From contig JAMXBD010000576.1 in NCBI GenBank assembly GCA_024138025.1, positions 558,001 through 622,000 on the forward strand: 64,000 bases of DNA, read 5' to 3'. The stretch's first letter is position 1; every line of letters starts with the position of its first letter. The position numbers and the translations under genes were made by a program. Source of the DNA: Combretum micranthum (taxonomy: Eukaryota; Streptophyta; Magnoliopsida; Myrtales; Combretaceae). The notes below the pieces were generated by a model. It was not told the DNA's origin. It made no database searches and saw only the letters and a program-made list of their open reading frames with translations. Shown here piece by piece: positions 13,131 through 25,243 of the stretch.

Positions 13131-13175
13131 GACCTCGAGGAAGGATTCCTTTACCCCGAGAATTATTACGACTAA
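13131..13175 (+). other. conserved mini-exon, copy in LTR A
   Basis: Reads DLEEGFLYPENYYD, then TAA. Preceded by TTTTCTTTGGCTAG (3' splice-like) with ACTCAT as a possible branch site. About 40 bp after the stop comes ATGGCATC directly followed by GTGAGTTT, a donor-like site. Confidence 0.65.
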
Positions 13176-15557
13176 GTGGAGTGTGTGAACGACTCATCCA
13201 CCTAGAGAAATAGTCGACATGGCATCGTGAGTTTATTTCCATTAAAAGCTATACTTGTTGTGCTTGTAAATTAGTTGCATTAGAGTTAGGAAAAGATAAA
13301 CCGATGTGTATGTAAAATAATTCCTCGAAAGAATTATTAAGAATATCGAAGCCAGAATTGTTTTAAATGATTGTTTTAGTATAGTACTGATTTGTGTGAA
13401 ATTCCTTGATCGCCTTAAATTTAAAAATAATTATGCTATGACTTTATAAATTAATGAATTCATGCATACCACGAAGTGATTCACATTGCATTTTGGGTTA
13501 TTATCCTTGGGTGAGAAGGATAGTAAGCTCATGTCGAAAGCAACACTTGGCGAGAGATTCGAAAGCGATTGCTTGGCGGCTTAAGGAAATGCTTGGCGGA
13601 AGATCCGAAAGCAAGGTCAATCAAGTAGATTCGGAATGCTTGGCAATGAGTGCTCGCGAGCATGAAAACTTTTTAACTAAAACTACTTGAATTGAGGTTA
13701 TGTATCACCAAATCCCGAATGGAGGGCACAAATCCATTCAACATATAGTTCCCGGAAAACTATATGCTTGTTTGCCCACGTGGTTGTTGCATTACATTTG
13801 TTTGATTAATCAACTTGTTTGAATCTTGTTACAAGAAGTTATTTATGGAAATAGTTCTCACTAAGCCTATTAGCTTATACCCCAATAGATATCTTTTGCA
13901 GTTCCCTTACTTATGGTTAAGGCCATGAGGACCCTGCGGGCAGGTAATTTCTTATTGGATACTTGAAATAGAAATAAAGTGTAGCATTAGTATTGATGTA
14001 CAAATACTCATGTAATAGATTAATGATCAAAGGGATATGTCCCCTAAGTTTGTAAAGCCATCAATATGAATGAATGATTATTATGAATCCTCTTTTCTTA
14101 ATGTGTTGTTTATATCTTCTTAAACTTCATAATTCCATATATGGTCCTCTAAAGTTGTGAAAGTACGCCTTACACTTAATATAAAAGCTTTTAAGAATGG
14201 CTAAGGTTGTCATACTTAAGCTTTAATATGAGTGTGGCGGACTGTCACGTTTAGGGTACTCTTTGGGGCATGACATCCATAATCTAAGTCCCGATGAGCC
14301 TTAAATAAAAATCTAAAAATCCCATATTTTCTTATTCCTTTTCGTTGCTTATTTCATGGGACTGGTAATATTTTAGTCTCGGGGAGCCTTGATGGAGCCT
14401 AAGACTCCCATAATTATTTCTTGCTATCTTATTTTTTTATGGAAGTTGTCCATTTCTATGTTTCAGAAAGTCTTATACCAAGTTAAGACTTCCACATTCT
14501 TATTATTATATTTTACTCATTTAATTTTCTATTCTTATATTTTTCTAGATGAAGTTTTTAATTTATCTCGTAACATAACTACTAAGTTCATATTCATGCA
14601 TGGTCATGTGGTAATATTGTTGTCTTAATAAAAATTTTAAAACAAGAATATGGATTGTTTTCTTTCATGTAAAAATGAGACTAAGCTTTCAAGAGAACTA
14701 ATTTTCAACACTTAGGAAAATTTTTCATTATACTAAGAACATTTATTCAACTATACTCTTTTCAAAATGTTAAATTAAATTTATCATAAATTTTTAATGT
14801 TGAAAATTTTTTGTTATACAAGTTTTTTTTTAAAAACTTATTTATATGGCATATGCCAATATTTTGATAAACACTAAGAACAAAACAATATTTATAAGAC
14901 AAACTTAAAATCAACTTACTAGTTAAAATCCACTTAGAAATAAAATTGGTACATCTCATAAGGAATCAAGTTTTAAAAAATAAATTCATCTTTATGAAGT
15001 TACGAAAATATGAAAATGATAGTTATAATAATTAGATACTCACTTAAAACAAACTAAAAATTTTAGTTTTCTTCCAATAACTCAAAAAGAGATTTTTGTA
15101 AACTTAATGTTTTGAACTCTAAAAATAAATTGTTTTATGAAAAAAATCACTTTTGGGACAATATCACTAGAATCATTCATATAATATGAGTTTATATCAA
15201 TTATAAATGATTTTCAAACTATAAGTATCCTTTACTAGCTATAGGATATCTAGGTGATGTAAAAATTGGAAAAACACAAAGATTGAAGGCCACAACTTGT
15301 AAACTAACTCATAATGATCTTTTTCGAAACTCTTATGACCTTGAATGTTAAAAATAACCTTAGAAATAGATAGATCGTTTTGAATAGGTAGAAAACGACT
15401 ACTTATATGCAAAATTTTGAGTTAAAATACACAAAATATGACCGTTTTTAAGTTGGAAATTCCCATAATACGAATTATGATGTGAACAACAAAATAAAAT
15501 TAGGAAATTTAAGTAGAACTTAGATGAAATACTTATTTTGGATATTTTCTTTGTTTA

Positions 15558-15605
15558 GATGACGAGGACCAAGACCTTCTCTTTCCCGAAGATTACTTTG
15601 ATTGA
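15558..15605 (+). other. conserved mini-exon, copy in LTR D
   Basis: Reads DDEDQDLLFPEDYFD, then TGA. Preceded by TTTTCTTTGTTTAG and followed by ATGGCCGG with GTGAGTTT. The stop is TGA whereas other copies have TAA or TAG. Confidence 0.65.
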
Positions 15606-16749
15606 TAAAGATCACTATGGCCGGGTGAGTTTTCTTTTACATTTTATGTATTTGTGCATGTGCTTGTAGAGTACAGCACTAGATTTTAGGAAAAGATAAA
15701 ACTGGTATGATGTGGGATTATCATGGAAATTATGAATGCGATTCGTTATGTGTGACCAATGAATGATAAACATATCAAAACTCGATTGATTGATTAATGT
15801 AAATTCTCTCTATGTATAATGCTTTGTGTCCAAATATTGGTAGTTTACCCTAAATAAGATTAATTGTGGATTGAGAATTCCTTATAACTAAATTGATCAT
15901 GCATATTATTTAGAGAATAACATTCGCATTTTGTTACTACTCCATGATGAGTGACTGGAAAGGTAAGCTGCCTAGCTACATCATGAGCAATTAGGACGTT
16001 GAAGAAATACAGCCTCATGGTGTAGCCGAGCCAAACCGATCGCTTTGGGTAAGGAAGACTCAGAGACAAGTAGTACGGTTGATTGGAACCCCAAGGCATG
16101 CGCGTAATATAGCCGTTGGACCAATTCAAAGCATTCCCTAACCCCTGGTATGGGGGCATAAATCCATTCTACATACATATATGGATAGTCGTATTTATTT
16201 ATTGATCATGTGGATGTTGCATCTCATATATTTGCTAATGGACTTGTTTGATTGTTTTGTTATGGGTACGTTTGCGTAAGGAATTATCTTACTAAGCTAG
16301 TTGTGCTTATCCCTCCAATAGATTTTTGAAACTTGTTCATTGTTTTTGAACCTGAGACCACTCTTTTCATTCGGGAAGGACTTACGCGCTTAGGAAGCTT
16401 TTAGGGGAAATCTATTCGAAGACCTTAAACTAGATTTCCTTTGAAATCTTTCAGTCACAGTTATCTGTTTAAGTAAGGGTAAGTTATTTTAGAGATTTAT
16501 CAGAGAAATGCCCCTATGAAATTGTAAGATTATTAACCTTTAAGTTATGAATATGAATGTTTAAGTATTTTCTTGATTGCCTTATGTTTACTATGTTAAA
16601 TAATATATCCCACCGGTGTCTCCTATTTTTATGAAAGTACAACTTGCATATGGTGTCGAAGCTTTTGCATGACTAAGGAACATTATTCCTAAGCTTTAAT
16701 ATCGCATGCAGTAGACTGTTACGTTTAGAGTACCCATTGGGGTGTAACA

Positions 16750-16900
16750 TGTACAATCATGGCCGGCAGTGTAGATCTTGCTTCCAAAAATGTAGTGTGT
16801 TTCTTGAAGCTCCAACACTTTGAAAGGCTTTAATCTTCCATGTTGACGCCATCTGATCTCCATCAAATTCCCCCACACACATCCAATTATATTCATTTTA
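16750..16900 (-). mobile_element. distal part of the F LTR
   Basis: Read on the minus strand, GATGGAGATCAGATGGCGTC followed by ATTAAAGCCTTTCAAA matches 46840-46870 of LTR V (GATGAGGATCAGATGGCATC, ATTAAGGCCTTTCAAA). It continues the F LTR across the D insertion. The outer LTR end is not resolved. Confidence 0.5.
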
Positions 16901-18001
16901 ATATATGTGCAACTACATTATAAACACAGACAATGTGATAAAGTCAAAGTTACCCACCTATCATCCCAGCCAAATCATAGAAACCTTCTGAGGAATTTGA
17001 AAGATTATTCTATCCCTCCTATGAAAAGGAAATAATAATCATTCATTACTTTTGTTAGTATATATTCTATCAAATTTTAGTATTTAACCTCTTTTTTTTT
17101 AAATCCATTATCCTATACTTGATTGAAATATAGACTTATACTAAAACTTATTTTAGCAAACATATATTTGAAACAACATATCCCTTTGTTATTTAAAGAC
17201 TAACATATTATAATAGTGTCTAAGTTATTTGCAAGTTAAGTCTATTTTAATTTAACTTAACCAATTTGATTTAACTTACCCAATCTAAACAATTTTAGCT
17301 TATTGAAGTTCATTAGGTCAAGTTAAGCTTAGATATATTACTAATTCTTTTTATATCTAAGATTCATGTCAACTTAAGTCTATGTTAACTTAATCTTAGC
17401 CAAGTTGAATAGAATTAGTCATTTAATCTAGATATTAAGTCCTATTCAATTATCTTACTAAGTCATTATCATATAGCTATTAAGTTCTTAATTAGTTAGT
17501 TCATTTTAATTCATTTAGATTCATTAAGCCAAATTGGACTTAGGTTAATTAACTAAGTTCATTTTATATCTAAGTGTTCTAAACTTGTTTTATAAATTCC
17601 TTAATCTATTAGTTTTTAAAAAATTATAAAATTTTATATTCAACTACACACACTTAACTAGTAAAACAAGTGCTCAATTAGTTTGGATATGTTTGGACTT
17701 TTTTTGTGTTGTTTTTGTTTATGCTTTTGTGTTGTAGTTTAAAAAATATATATTTTAGACCTTAATTTTGTTATAATCTCCTAAAAATTAAACATAAAAG
17801 TTGTAGAGCTCTTTCTAAGCTTTTCGTAGCATCTTGAATCACCTCAATCTGAATCCAAATGAAAAAGTTATTATAAAAATACGAAATGGTGTCGTGCCGT
17901 AGGGGAACCAACATATCACTGACGTGATTTTTAAAAATCCCAAACTAGTGTCTCACAAGGGCAAAGTCATGCTCGTGATTCTTCAAAAATGTAGCATCAT
18001 A
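16901..18001. other. AT-rich region without a recognisable gene
   Basis: About 1.1 kb. From 17200 to 17600 it is a degenerate AT-rich stretch with many variants of TAACTTAA and AAGTCTA. Around 17800-17880 a stretch (GTTGTAGAGCTCTTTCTAAG ... ATGAAAAAGTTAT) resembles a module I have seen in plant LTRs. A GCTCGTGATTCTT string at 17971 recurs at 25232. It is probably an eroded LTR, but I cannot find its ends. Confidence 0.4.
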
Positions 18002-19236
18002 TGTAATCCCCTAGATTTTATGCTACGGTTATGTTCAAACCCTAAATCGGAAGTCAACCGGAAACCCTAAAATCAACAAATACGTATCAAACCCTAATAG
18101 ATTAGATCTGGCAATCCTGTGTTTCTAATCTCGAAATAACAAAATTGAGATAGTAGTAGAAAATAGTTTGTAATAATATAAAGATGCGTAAAAATATCAT
18201 ATTCGATAATTTTTTATGTCATTCATATCCGAACGCGATCAATTTTAGAAAACTGTGCCCTGGTATCCCTAACACAAAGATATTCCGATGATACCAATAA
18301 ACTCGTAGAAATACAAAGATTTCAAAAATATTGGTTTTATAATTTTTCGGTATCTAAAAATATCATATATAGCTTAATTACGCGTATTTTCTTTACTATC
18401 GGTATTAATTTGTCTTATCTACTATTCATAGTACTATCTATACTATTCATTATTATTCATCTATCTCTACTTTTTCTACACCTTTTTACACTCTATCATA
18501 CCAATTATCTACTTTTTACTTTTCATATACATTTTTATTCACATCAAACCTTATATCTTATTACTTTTAATTAACAAAAATACAAAACAAATCAAAAATC
18601 AATCTCTCCCTCTCTCTTAAAGATCACGTGTGCCCTATCTCTCTCCATCATCCATAATTTTTTTTCTTTTTCAATTTAATTAATTCACACAATATTTCAC
18701 TTCAAAAATTCTATAGATACCCCATCTCCCTCTAATTCATTCACACACTCTTTCACCTTATTAAAACTCTCTCAAAATCTCTCCTCAAACACTCTCTACC
18801 AAAATCTATCTTTTCTTTCTTCACTGCCCAATTTTTCTACACAATTCCTACACATATAAACACTATCCAAGCTTTTCTTCTTCTATCTCTTCCATACTTT
18901 CTTTTAAGTAAAAGTTCTTATTCCTTTCTTTCTACCATGTCAGGTAACTTAATATGACCATAGTGTATGTTTCTTAAACATTCCAATGTTATAAAAGCAA
19001 CACTATGTTCATGTTTTGTTCTTGTTCATAAATAAAATTCATATTATGTTGATTTGCTATTATGTTGTTATTATGATCTTATTATTGTTATTATCATGCT
19101 TCTAACCTAACTTCATATATATGTTACTATCTGTATATATTTTTAGAGCCTAAATTCTCACTAACTCACTAACAAGCTTATTATTGCTTTTTCTTTTCTT
19201 TCTTTTTCTCTTTTTTTGGGACATAGTCCCGAGATG

Positions 19237-19348
19237 CCTTGATGAAATTAAGGCTTTCAATACTTGATCAGATTGCCTTGATGAAGCTAAAGCTCCCAAT
19301 ACATGACCGGGTTACCTTGATGAAGCTAAGGTTCCCAATACTTGACTA
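19237..19348 (+). repeat. 39-bp tandem repeat, three units, in LTR G
   Basis: Units start at 19237, 19276 and 19315 with CCTTGATGAA and contain AAGGCTCCCAATACTTGA-like text. Other LTR copies have one or two units at this spot. Confidence 0.85.
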
Positions 19349-20726
19349 CAATATCTTGCTTATTATTGCTATATTGCTTACTAATATTATCTTGCTTCTT
19401 ATCTCATATTTTCGCAATATCTACATGCTACATGCTCATAATACATGCATCTACATAATAATATTGTCCCAACTAAATTTAAAGTAAAATTTTTCTTAAA
19501 TAAAGGAACTTGAAACTAAATTTTCTATTATGTAACTTGCATTAAATAATAGAGTTATCATCAACAATATAGAAATGGAATAATACAAGTTTTCTCAAAT
19601 AGCAAACATAGCTTTACCAAGGAAATATAAAAAATAAACACCTTCTTTTCATAATATGGTAACTTAAGTCTTAGTAAAATAATTTGTTGGTATTCAAAGT
19701 TTTCCAAAAAAAAAAAAAATGCTTAAGATTAAACTTTTTTCAAACTCCATAACAAAAATAAGAAGCAAACTAGTTTTCAAAGTTAAAATAAAATCAACCC
19801 ATAAATTTATAAACCCACTTAGAAAAATAATGATTTTCAAGTTTCTAAAGAAGGAACTTATTTTCAAAGAATATAAAAATGATAAGATCAAAAACAAAGG
19901 ATTTTATCAATAAAGAGTATTCTTTTCAAATAAAATTTGTAAAGGAAATAAAAGACAAGTTTTAGAAACCAAGAACTTATATTTTAAACAAGAAATATAA
20001 AAATAAAAGACTCATTTTCTAAAACCATTCTAAAGACATTTATAAATAAGGTATCAACAACTTAATAAACTTTTGAAAACTTTGTTTTTCTATCACTAGA
20101 AGTAAAAATTATGAAAGACCAAAGTTAAAGGAAAAATTTATTTGTTTTGGAAAGAGGAATGAGGAAAATAAAATAAGAATATAGTCATTTATAATAACCT
20201 AGGAAAATGTAAAGTTTCTTCAAATTACTTTGAAAAGAAATTATCAAGTTTAAGTTTTAACACTTCAAAATGAATTGTTTTATGAAATAAATTGTTGAGA
20301 CACTACCAATAGAATTTTGCATATAAGGTGAGCTTATCTATATACTCAAAGGATTTTTTCAAGCATATATATTATTATTATATATATTTTTTTTTTTTTT
20401 TGCTAAAGGATTTTTGAATAAAGTTGATTTGGAAAATTGTTTTGCAAAATCTAGAAAATTCCGTTTTCAATCTGTACCGAGGTGTTTAGCAACCCAAATG
20501 ACCTTATATGTAGGAAATAACCTTACAAATGGATAAGTCTTTTCTAGTAGGTAGAAATCGGTATATAATATGCGAAATTTCGATTAAAATGAGCAAGTTA
20601 TGGTCCTTTTAAATTGGAATATCACTCTATACGAATTTTGACGAACTAAGTTGAATAGAGTTGCAATTTTAAGTAGAACTTCCAAGAAATACTCATTTTG
20701 GGTTTTTTTTTTTTTTTTTTTGTATA

Positions 20727-20774
20727 GATGACGTGCAGTATGAGCTACCCTACCCAGAGAACTATTTCGACTAA
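20727..20774 (+). other. conserved mini-exon, copy in LTR G
   Basis: Reads DDVQYELPYPENYFD, then TAA, after a poly-T tract and TGTATAG. ATGGCCGA with GTGAATTT follows. Confidence 0.65.
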
Positions 20775-22245
20775 GGAGCTTATGTTATGGCCGAGTGAAT
20801 TTAAATTCTCGCAATTGTACTTATGTATTTGCTTGTAGCTTAGTGACACTTTAGGAAAAGATAAAGTATAAAAGCGCATGTATTTTATTTTCGTGGTTGA
20901 AATTATGATAAGTATATCGAGGTGGGAATTGTTAACTAATCATTGCATGCTTTAGTTTAGTATTGATTGTCTGCAAGTTTTATGATCACTTATTAAACGA
21001 TTAATGTTATGCCATGATTACTAAATTAAATGATACATGCATGACACGTATTGAGTCACATTGCATTCGTTACTATATCTTTGGTGGGCAAGGGCATAGT
21101 AATGAGGTCGAGGATGTCACGCCCCAAAAGGTACCCTAAACGTGGCAGTCCGCCACATATAATATCAAGGCTTAAGAATGGCTACCTTAGTCATGCGAAA
21201 GCCTTAGTATTATATGTAAGGCGTCTAACACGGAAATAGGAGACGCTTTTAGGAAGCATAGTTTAAGCAAGTAAAGATAAACATACAAGGATCTAGAAAT
21301 AAAGAATACCATATCATTAATAACCAAGGTCTATTACATAATTTCTTAGGGGCATACCCCCGCTAATTCCAAGGATCGAGATAAACTTCATAACATCCAA
21401 AATACTACATTAAAGATTTCAAAGGAATTCTAATCTAAGTCTTCGAGTAGATTTCCTCCAAAAGCTTCAATATAAAACGTATCACGGATACGGGAAGACC
21501 TTGGGCACAAAAATAGGTGTTTCTGAGAATACAAATATCTATAGGGGTGTAAGCTTATGGGCTTAGTGAGTAAATCCCAAATTCATACTCGAAAAAAATT
21601 ATCAATCAAGTTTATTATTCAAACGTATGAAATGCAACAACCACGTGAGCATACAAGACATATGACTTTCCGGGAATCATATGTTTGAATGAATTACGCC
21701 CTTCATTCGGGTTGGGGATTCAGGCCAATTACAGCCACAACTTTTAAAAAACTTTTATAGATCTTACTGGCTCCTATACGCCATCAAAAAATTGTAGTTA
21801 TTACAGGCTCCTACTAGCCACCAATTTAAGTAGTCTTACTGGCTCCTACTCGCCACTTACATGATATACCGGTTATGTCTACCAGTACTATTATACACTT
21901 GTCCCACCAATTGTATAGTAGTGAATGCAATGTGACTCAACATATGAAGTGCATGAGTAATTTCTTTAATTATAGTCTAGTAGTTACATTTAACTTCTTT
22001 CTAGTGATCAATCAATTGCAAACATTTCAAGATATTAATTCGCATACAACTTTATTACAAACAAATCGAGTTTCGATATACTTAGTATTCTTTCAACATA
22101 TTATCATACTACTTCTTTTGATTTCTTAAATTCTAGTGCAACTATTTTTACAAGCACAATCAAGAGTATGAAAAATAACGGAGAATAAACTCACTCGGCC
22201 ATGATGACACCTTTCTTGAAATAGATGAGTCGTTCGGGATTTCCA

Positions 22246-22293
22246 CTAATCGTAATAATCTTCAGGATATGAACAATCCTCCTCGAGATTATC
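22246..22293 (-). other. conserved mini-exon, copy in LTR H
   Basis: Reads DNLEEDCSYPEDYYD, then TAG, after TTTCTTCTAG. Confidence 0.65.
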
Positions 22294-23681
22294 TAGAAGA
22301 AAGAAGAATACCCAAAATGAGTATTTCATGAAATTCTATTCTTGAAGATTCCAAACTTTCCTTAAAATCGTGGTAAAATCGTATAAGGGGAAATCCCAAC
22401 TTAAAATGGCCATAACTTGCTCATTTTAACTCGGAATTCGCGTATAATATATCGTTTTCTACCTACTCAGAAAGATCTACGCAATTCTAAACTTATTTTC
22501 ATAAAACTAGGGCGTTTGGGTCCCGAAAAGGTAGCGACCAGATTTGCTACGAATTTGCAAATACTTGTTTTCCTTCTTGTAAACAAAGCTCATTTGAAAA
22601 GATAAATATTTCAATTATTTTGTAAACTTTTGAAAGGTATATATATATTTGTAATGACTCATAACAAATGTATGAAGTAAATGAAGTTGTCTCAACTTAT
22701 AAAAGTAAGGTTGTAAAAGACTTTGAACTTGAGATTCTATTGGATATTCATTTTACTTTTGAAAGATCTTGAGTTTATTGAGATGAATATCCTTTTTCTA
22801 ATTTTAATCTTTCTTTAAATTTTTAAGGTGTGGTTTTATTTTCAAAACTTGGATTCAAAAAGTAATAAAATGACAATTTTTGTTTCTTGTAATGATCCCA
22901 AAAGAATATTTCTTAATGAAAGATAAGTTTTCATAAAACCTTTTGTTTATGTAAGAAAAATCATTTCTAAGCATGTTCATGAGTTTTTAGGAAATCTATT
23001 TCCTATTCTTATAAGAACCTTTAGTTTTAGAAAGACACTTCCTCCTCTATTTTTGTTGAGACAAAAACATTATGTTCATGCATGAATATGAATCATAACT
23101 ATAGAAATATAAAGGAACATAATAACTTGAAAGCTTAAGTAATAAAGTAAATCAAGTATCGGGACCTTAGCTTCATCAAGGTACCCCAGAACTAAGAAAA
23201 GACTAGTTCCGAAAAAAGAAAGAATTGTTTTGACTTGATGAGGACAAGTCTAAGACTAGAATGACTAGTCTTAAAATCAACTTGAAATTAAATAAATTGA
23301 AATGAAGTAAATAAATTGCATGAAAGATAAATAAATTGTAAGACAATGAGCTTATATGCTCTAAATAATATATATAGTTATATAGATATATTAGATAGTA
23401 AAGAACATAGAAGAAACATAAATGAACATAGAGGAATTATGTTTATGAACAAAAACAAAGCATGAACCTAATGTTGCTTTCTTAACCTTCATCGTTTTAG
23501 AAAACACACACTAAGCTCATACTAAGTAGATGAACATGAAGAATTCTTGAGAAATTTCTTACCTAAAGGAAGCTAAACTAAGGAGACTACTTGAAAGAAT
23601 TCTTGAGAGAAATTGGAGAGAAATTTTTGTAGAGTAACTTTAGAGAAGAAGAGGTGTGAAAGAAGTGAAGGTATGAAGGGG

Positions 23682-23690
23682 TATTTATAG
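23682..23690 (-). promoter_or_regulatory. TATA box of LTR H
   Basis: CTATAAATA on the minus strand, followed by CCCCTTCATACC. Confidence 0.6.
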
Positions 23691-25153
23691 GAAAATGTGG
23701 GAGATAATTTGTGTTAATTAAATAATGAAAAAAAACAAATGGATGCATGAAGGGGGGCCGGCGCTATTTGTGTGTATGGAGGGGAGAAATTTATTTTTTT
23801 GTTATTTTGTTAATTAAAAGTAAGAAATGAAAGATGAAATTGTATTGGAAATGAAAATGTGTAAGAAATAGGTGTATAGGTTGTAAGAGTAGGTTGTAAG
23901 AAAAAGTAGAGATAGATGAATAGTGTAGAATAGTAGAAAATAGTGTAATGTAAAAGTAGACATGACAATTAATACCGGTAGTAAGAAAATACGCGTATAA
24001 AAGCGATATCTGATATTTTTAGCTATCGAAAAATTATGAAATTGATATTTTTGGAAATCTTATATTTTTACGAGTCTAACGGTATATTCGGAATATTTTT
24101 CCTATTCCGGGCTTCCGGACACGTTTTTCAAGAACTATGTCCGATCGGGTTCAAAGGACACTCGAATTTTCAATCTGATATTTTTATAAAACCTATAGCT
24201 ATTACGAACTATTACAACTAATTTTTCCCACTTCGTTTTCTAGGGCTAGAGAAAACGGCAATGCCGGACTTAAGCGGTTACGGTAAACTAGGGTTTGGTT
24301 GACTCTGGAAATCCGGTTGACTTTCGTTTTAGTTTTAAACTATAATTCGAATCCAAAAATTTCGGGGATTTACAGAGGACCTGAAATAATCATCTATGAC
24401 TTAAATTGTCTGTTATTAAATGGTGTATGGGTACCCGAATCAACTACATTTCAACGAATATTAGGAATCTGTATAAAACTACAAAATATATTATTTGCGA
24501 ACTATGGCTTCGTTGCCTAGAACACATAACTACTGAATAGAGGGGTAAATCCATTCAAATATATGATTCCCAGAAAATCGTATGTCTTGTTTGCTCACGT
24601 GATTACTTGCATTTCATATGAATGATTAAATAACTTAAGTGATCATTGATTCATGGAGTACTTTACTTGTGGATTTAATTCTCACTAAGTGAAGAAGCTT
24701 ACCCCCTTATAGATATCTCTTGTAGTTTCCCCACTTATGGTCGAAGCCTTGAGAGTATTTTTCTCAGATATTACCTTTTGGCTTAAGGAGTTTTTGGAAG
24801 AAGTTAAAGACTAGATGTAGACTTAGACTTCTAAGTAAATCTCCTTATAATTATTTTTTTTAGGCTTCTCTAGACTATGATGAACTATATCTTTTAGCGA
24901 GGGAATGCCCCTTTGATGTTTATAAGACCTTTATATATGTTTCCTTATTGCAAGTTATTATGTTATGATTTCCATTCTTAAACTGCTATATGAATGTCTT
25001 CTTAAATAACTTGTTTCAAAGTTGGTCGCTATGATCGTAAATGTATGCCTTAGACCCAGTATCGAAGCTTATGGGATGACAGAGGTAGTCATACTTAAGC
25101 TTTAATATTGAGTATGGCAAACTATCGTGTTTGGGTACCCTTTGGGCGTGACA

Positions 25154-25243
25154 CCAGATGCCACTAAGGTTTAAATGATACCTTTGATGCATTAAAACAT
25201 CAACATCCGAGGCTACTAAGGAATGGATCACGCTCGTGATTCT
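25154..25243. other. short spacer between LTR G and unit U
   Basis: Contains GATCACGCTCGTGATTCTT, also present in part at 17971. Probably the same old repeat that G split. Nothing coding is seen. Confidence 0.35.

Larger units (their letters stand above)
4220..14275 (+). mobile_element. solo LTR A, split by LTRs B and C
   Basis: It starts TGTAAACCCCC at 4220 and ends GGGGCATGACA at 14275. Exact 5-bp TSDs flank it: TCCAT at 4215-4219 and at 14276-14280. Removing B and C, each with one TSD copy, leaves about 3.7 kb of continuous family sequence. It is inserted in D. The order of parts is TATA box, CT-rich leader without ATG, TTTAGGTAA donor-like site, hairpin cluster, AT-rich middle, GTTATGGCCATTTTAAGTTGG-like block, mini-exon, and TTTTGCAG site. 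Confidence 0.93.
2980..16749 (+). mobile_element. solo LTR D (long-LTR family), split by LTR A
   Basis: It starts TGTAAACCT at 2980 and ends GGGGTGTAACA at 16749. Without the A block (4220-14280) it is about 3.7 kb, the usual family length. The break at A rejoins cleanly: the CTAGTCTTAGACTTGTCC block before A is followed after A by the AGTCTCGGGGAGCC block. Flanks are TATAT and TGTAC, so any TSD is eroded. No PBS or coding region lies inside, so it is a solo LTR and probably old. Nearest relative here is L. Confidence 0.85.
21115..24374 (-). mobile_element. solo LTR H (short 3.26-kb subfamily)
   Basis: TGTCACGCCCC at 21115 to GGGGATTTACA at 24374 on the plus strand, so minus orientation. Exact TSD GAGGA at 21110-21114 and 24375-24379. 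Length 3,260 bp, almost equal to J (3,258 bp); both carry the GTAGGAGCC-type repeats near the 3' end. Inserted in G. Confidence 0.94.
18002..25153 (+). mobile_element. solo LTR G, split by LTR H
   Basis: Starts TGTAATCCCCTAG at 18002 and ends TTTGGGCGTGACA at 25153. Excluding H and one TSD copy it is about 3.9 kb. Flanks TCATA and CCAGA agree at 3 of 5 bases, so the TSD is uncertain. The TATA position has CTATAGATA (18711). It carries a three-unit 39-bp repeat and a poly-T run before the mini-exon. Closest relative is P. Confidence 0.85.

Noticed and set aside
13048..13242. 64-codon frames repeated at 9818, 13048 and 49630 (MEINSRCHGDYSSMRV type)
   Set aside because: They are the reverse-strand shadow of the mini-exon region in closely related LTRs (A, C, O). 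In more diverged copies this frame is not kept, unlike the sense-strand motif.
4220..14275. A and C as the two LTRs of one full-length element
   Set aside because: They are in opposite orientation and each has its own exact TSD (TCCAT and ATTTT).
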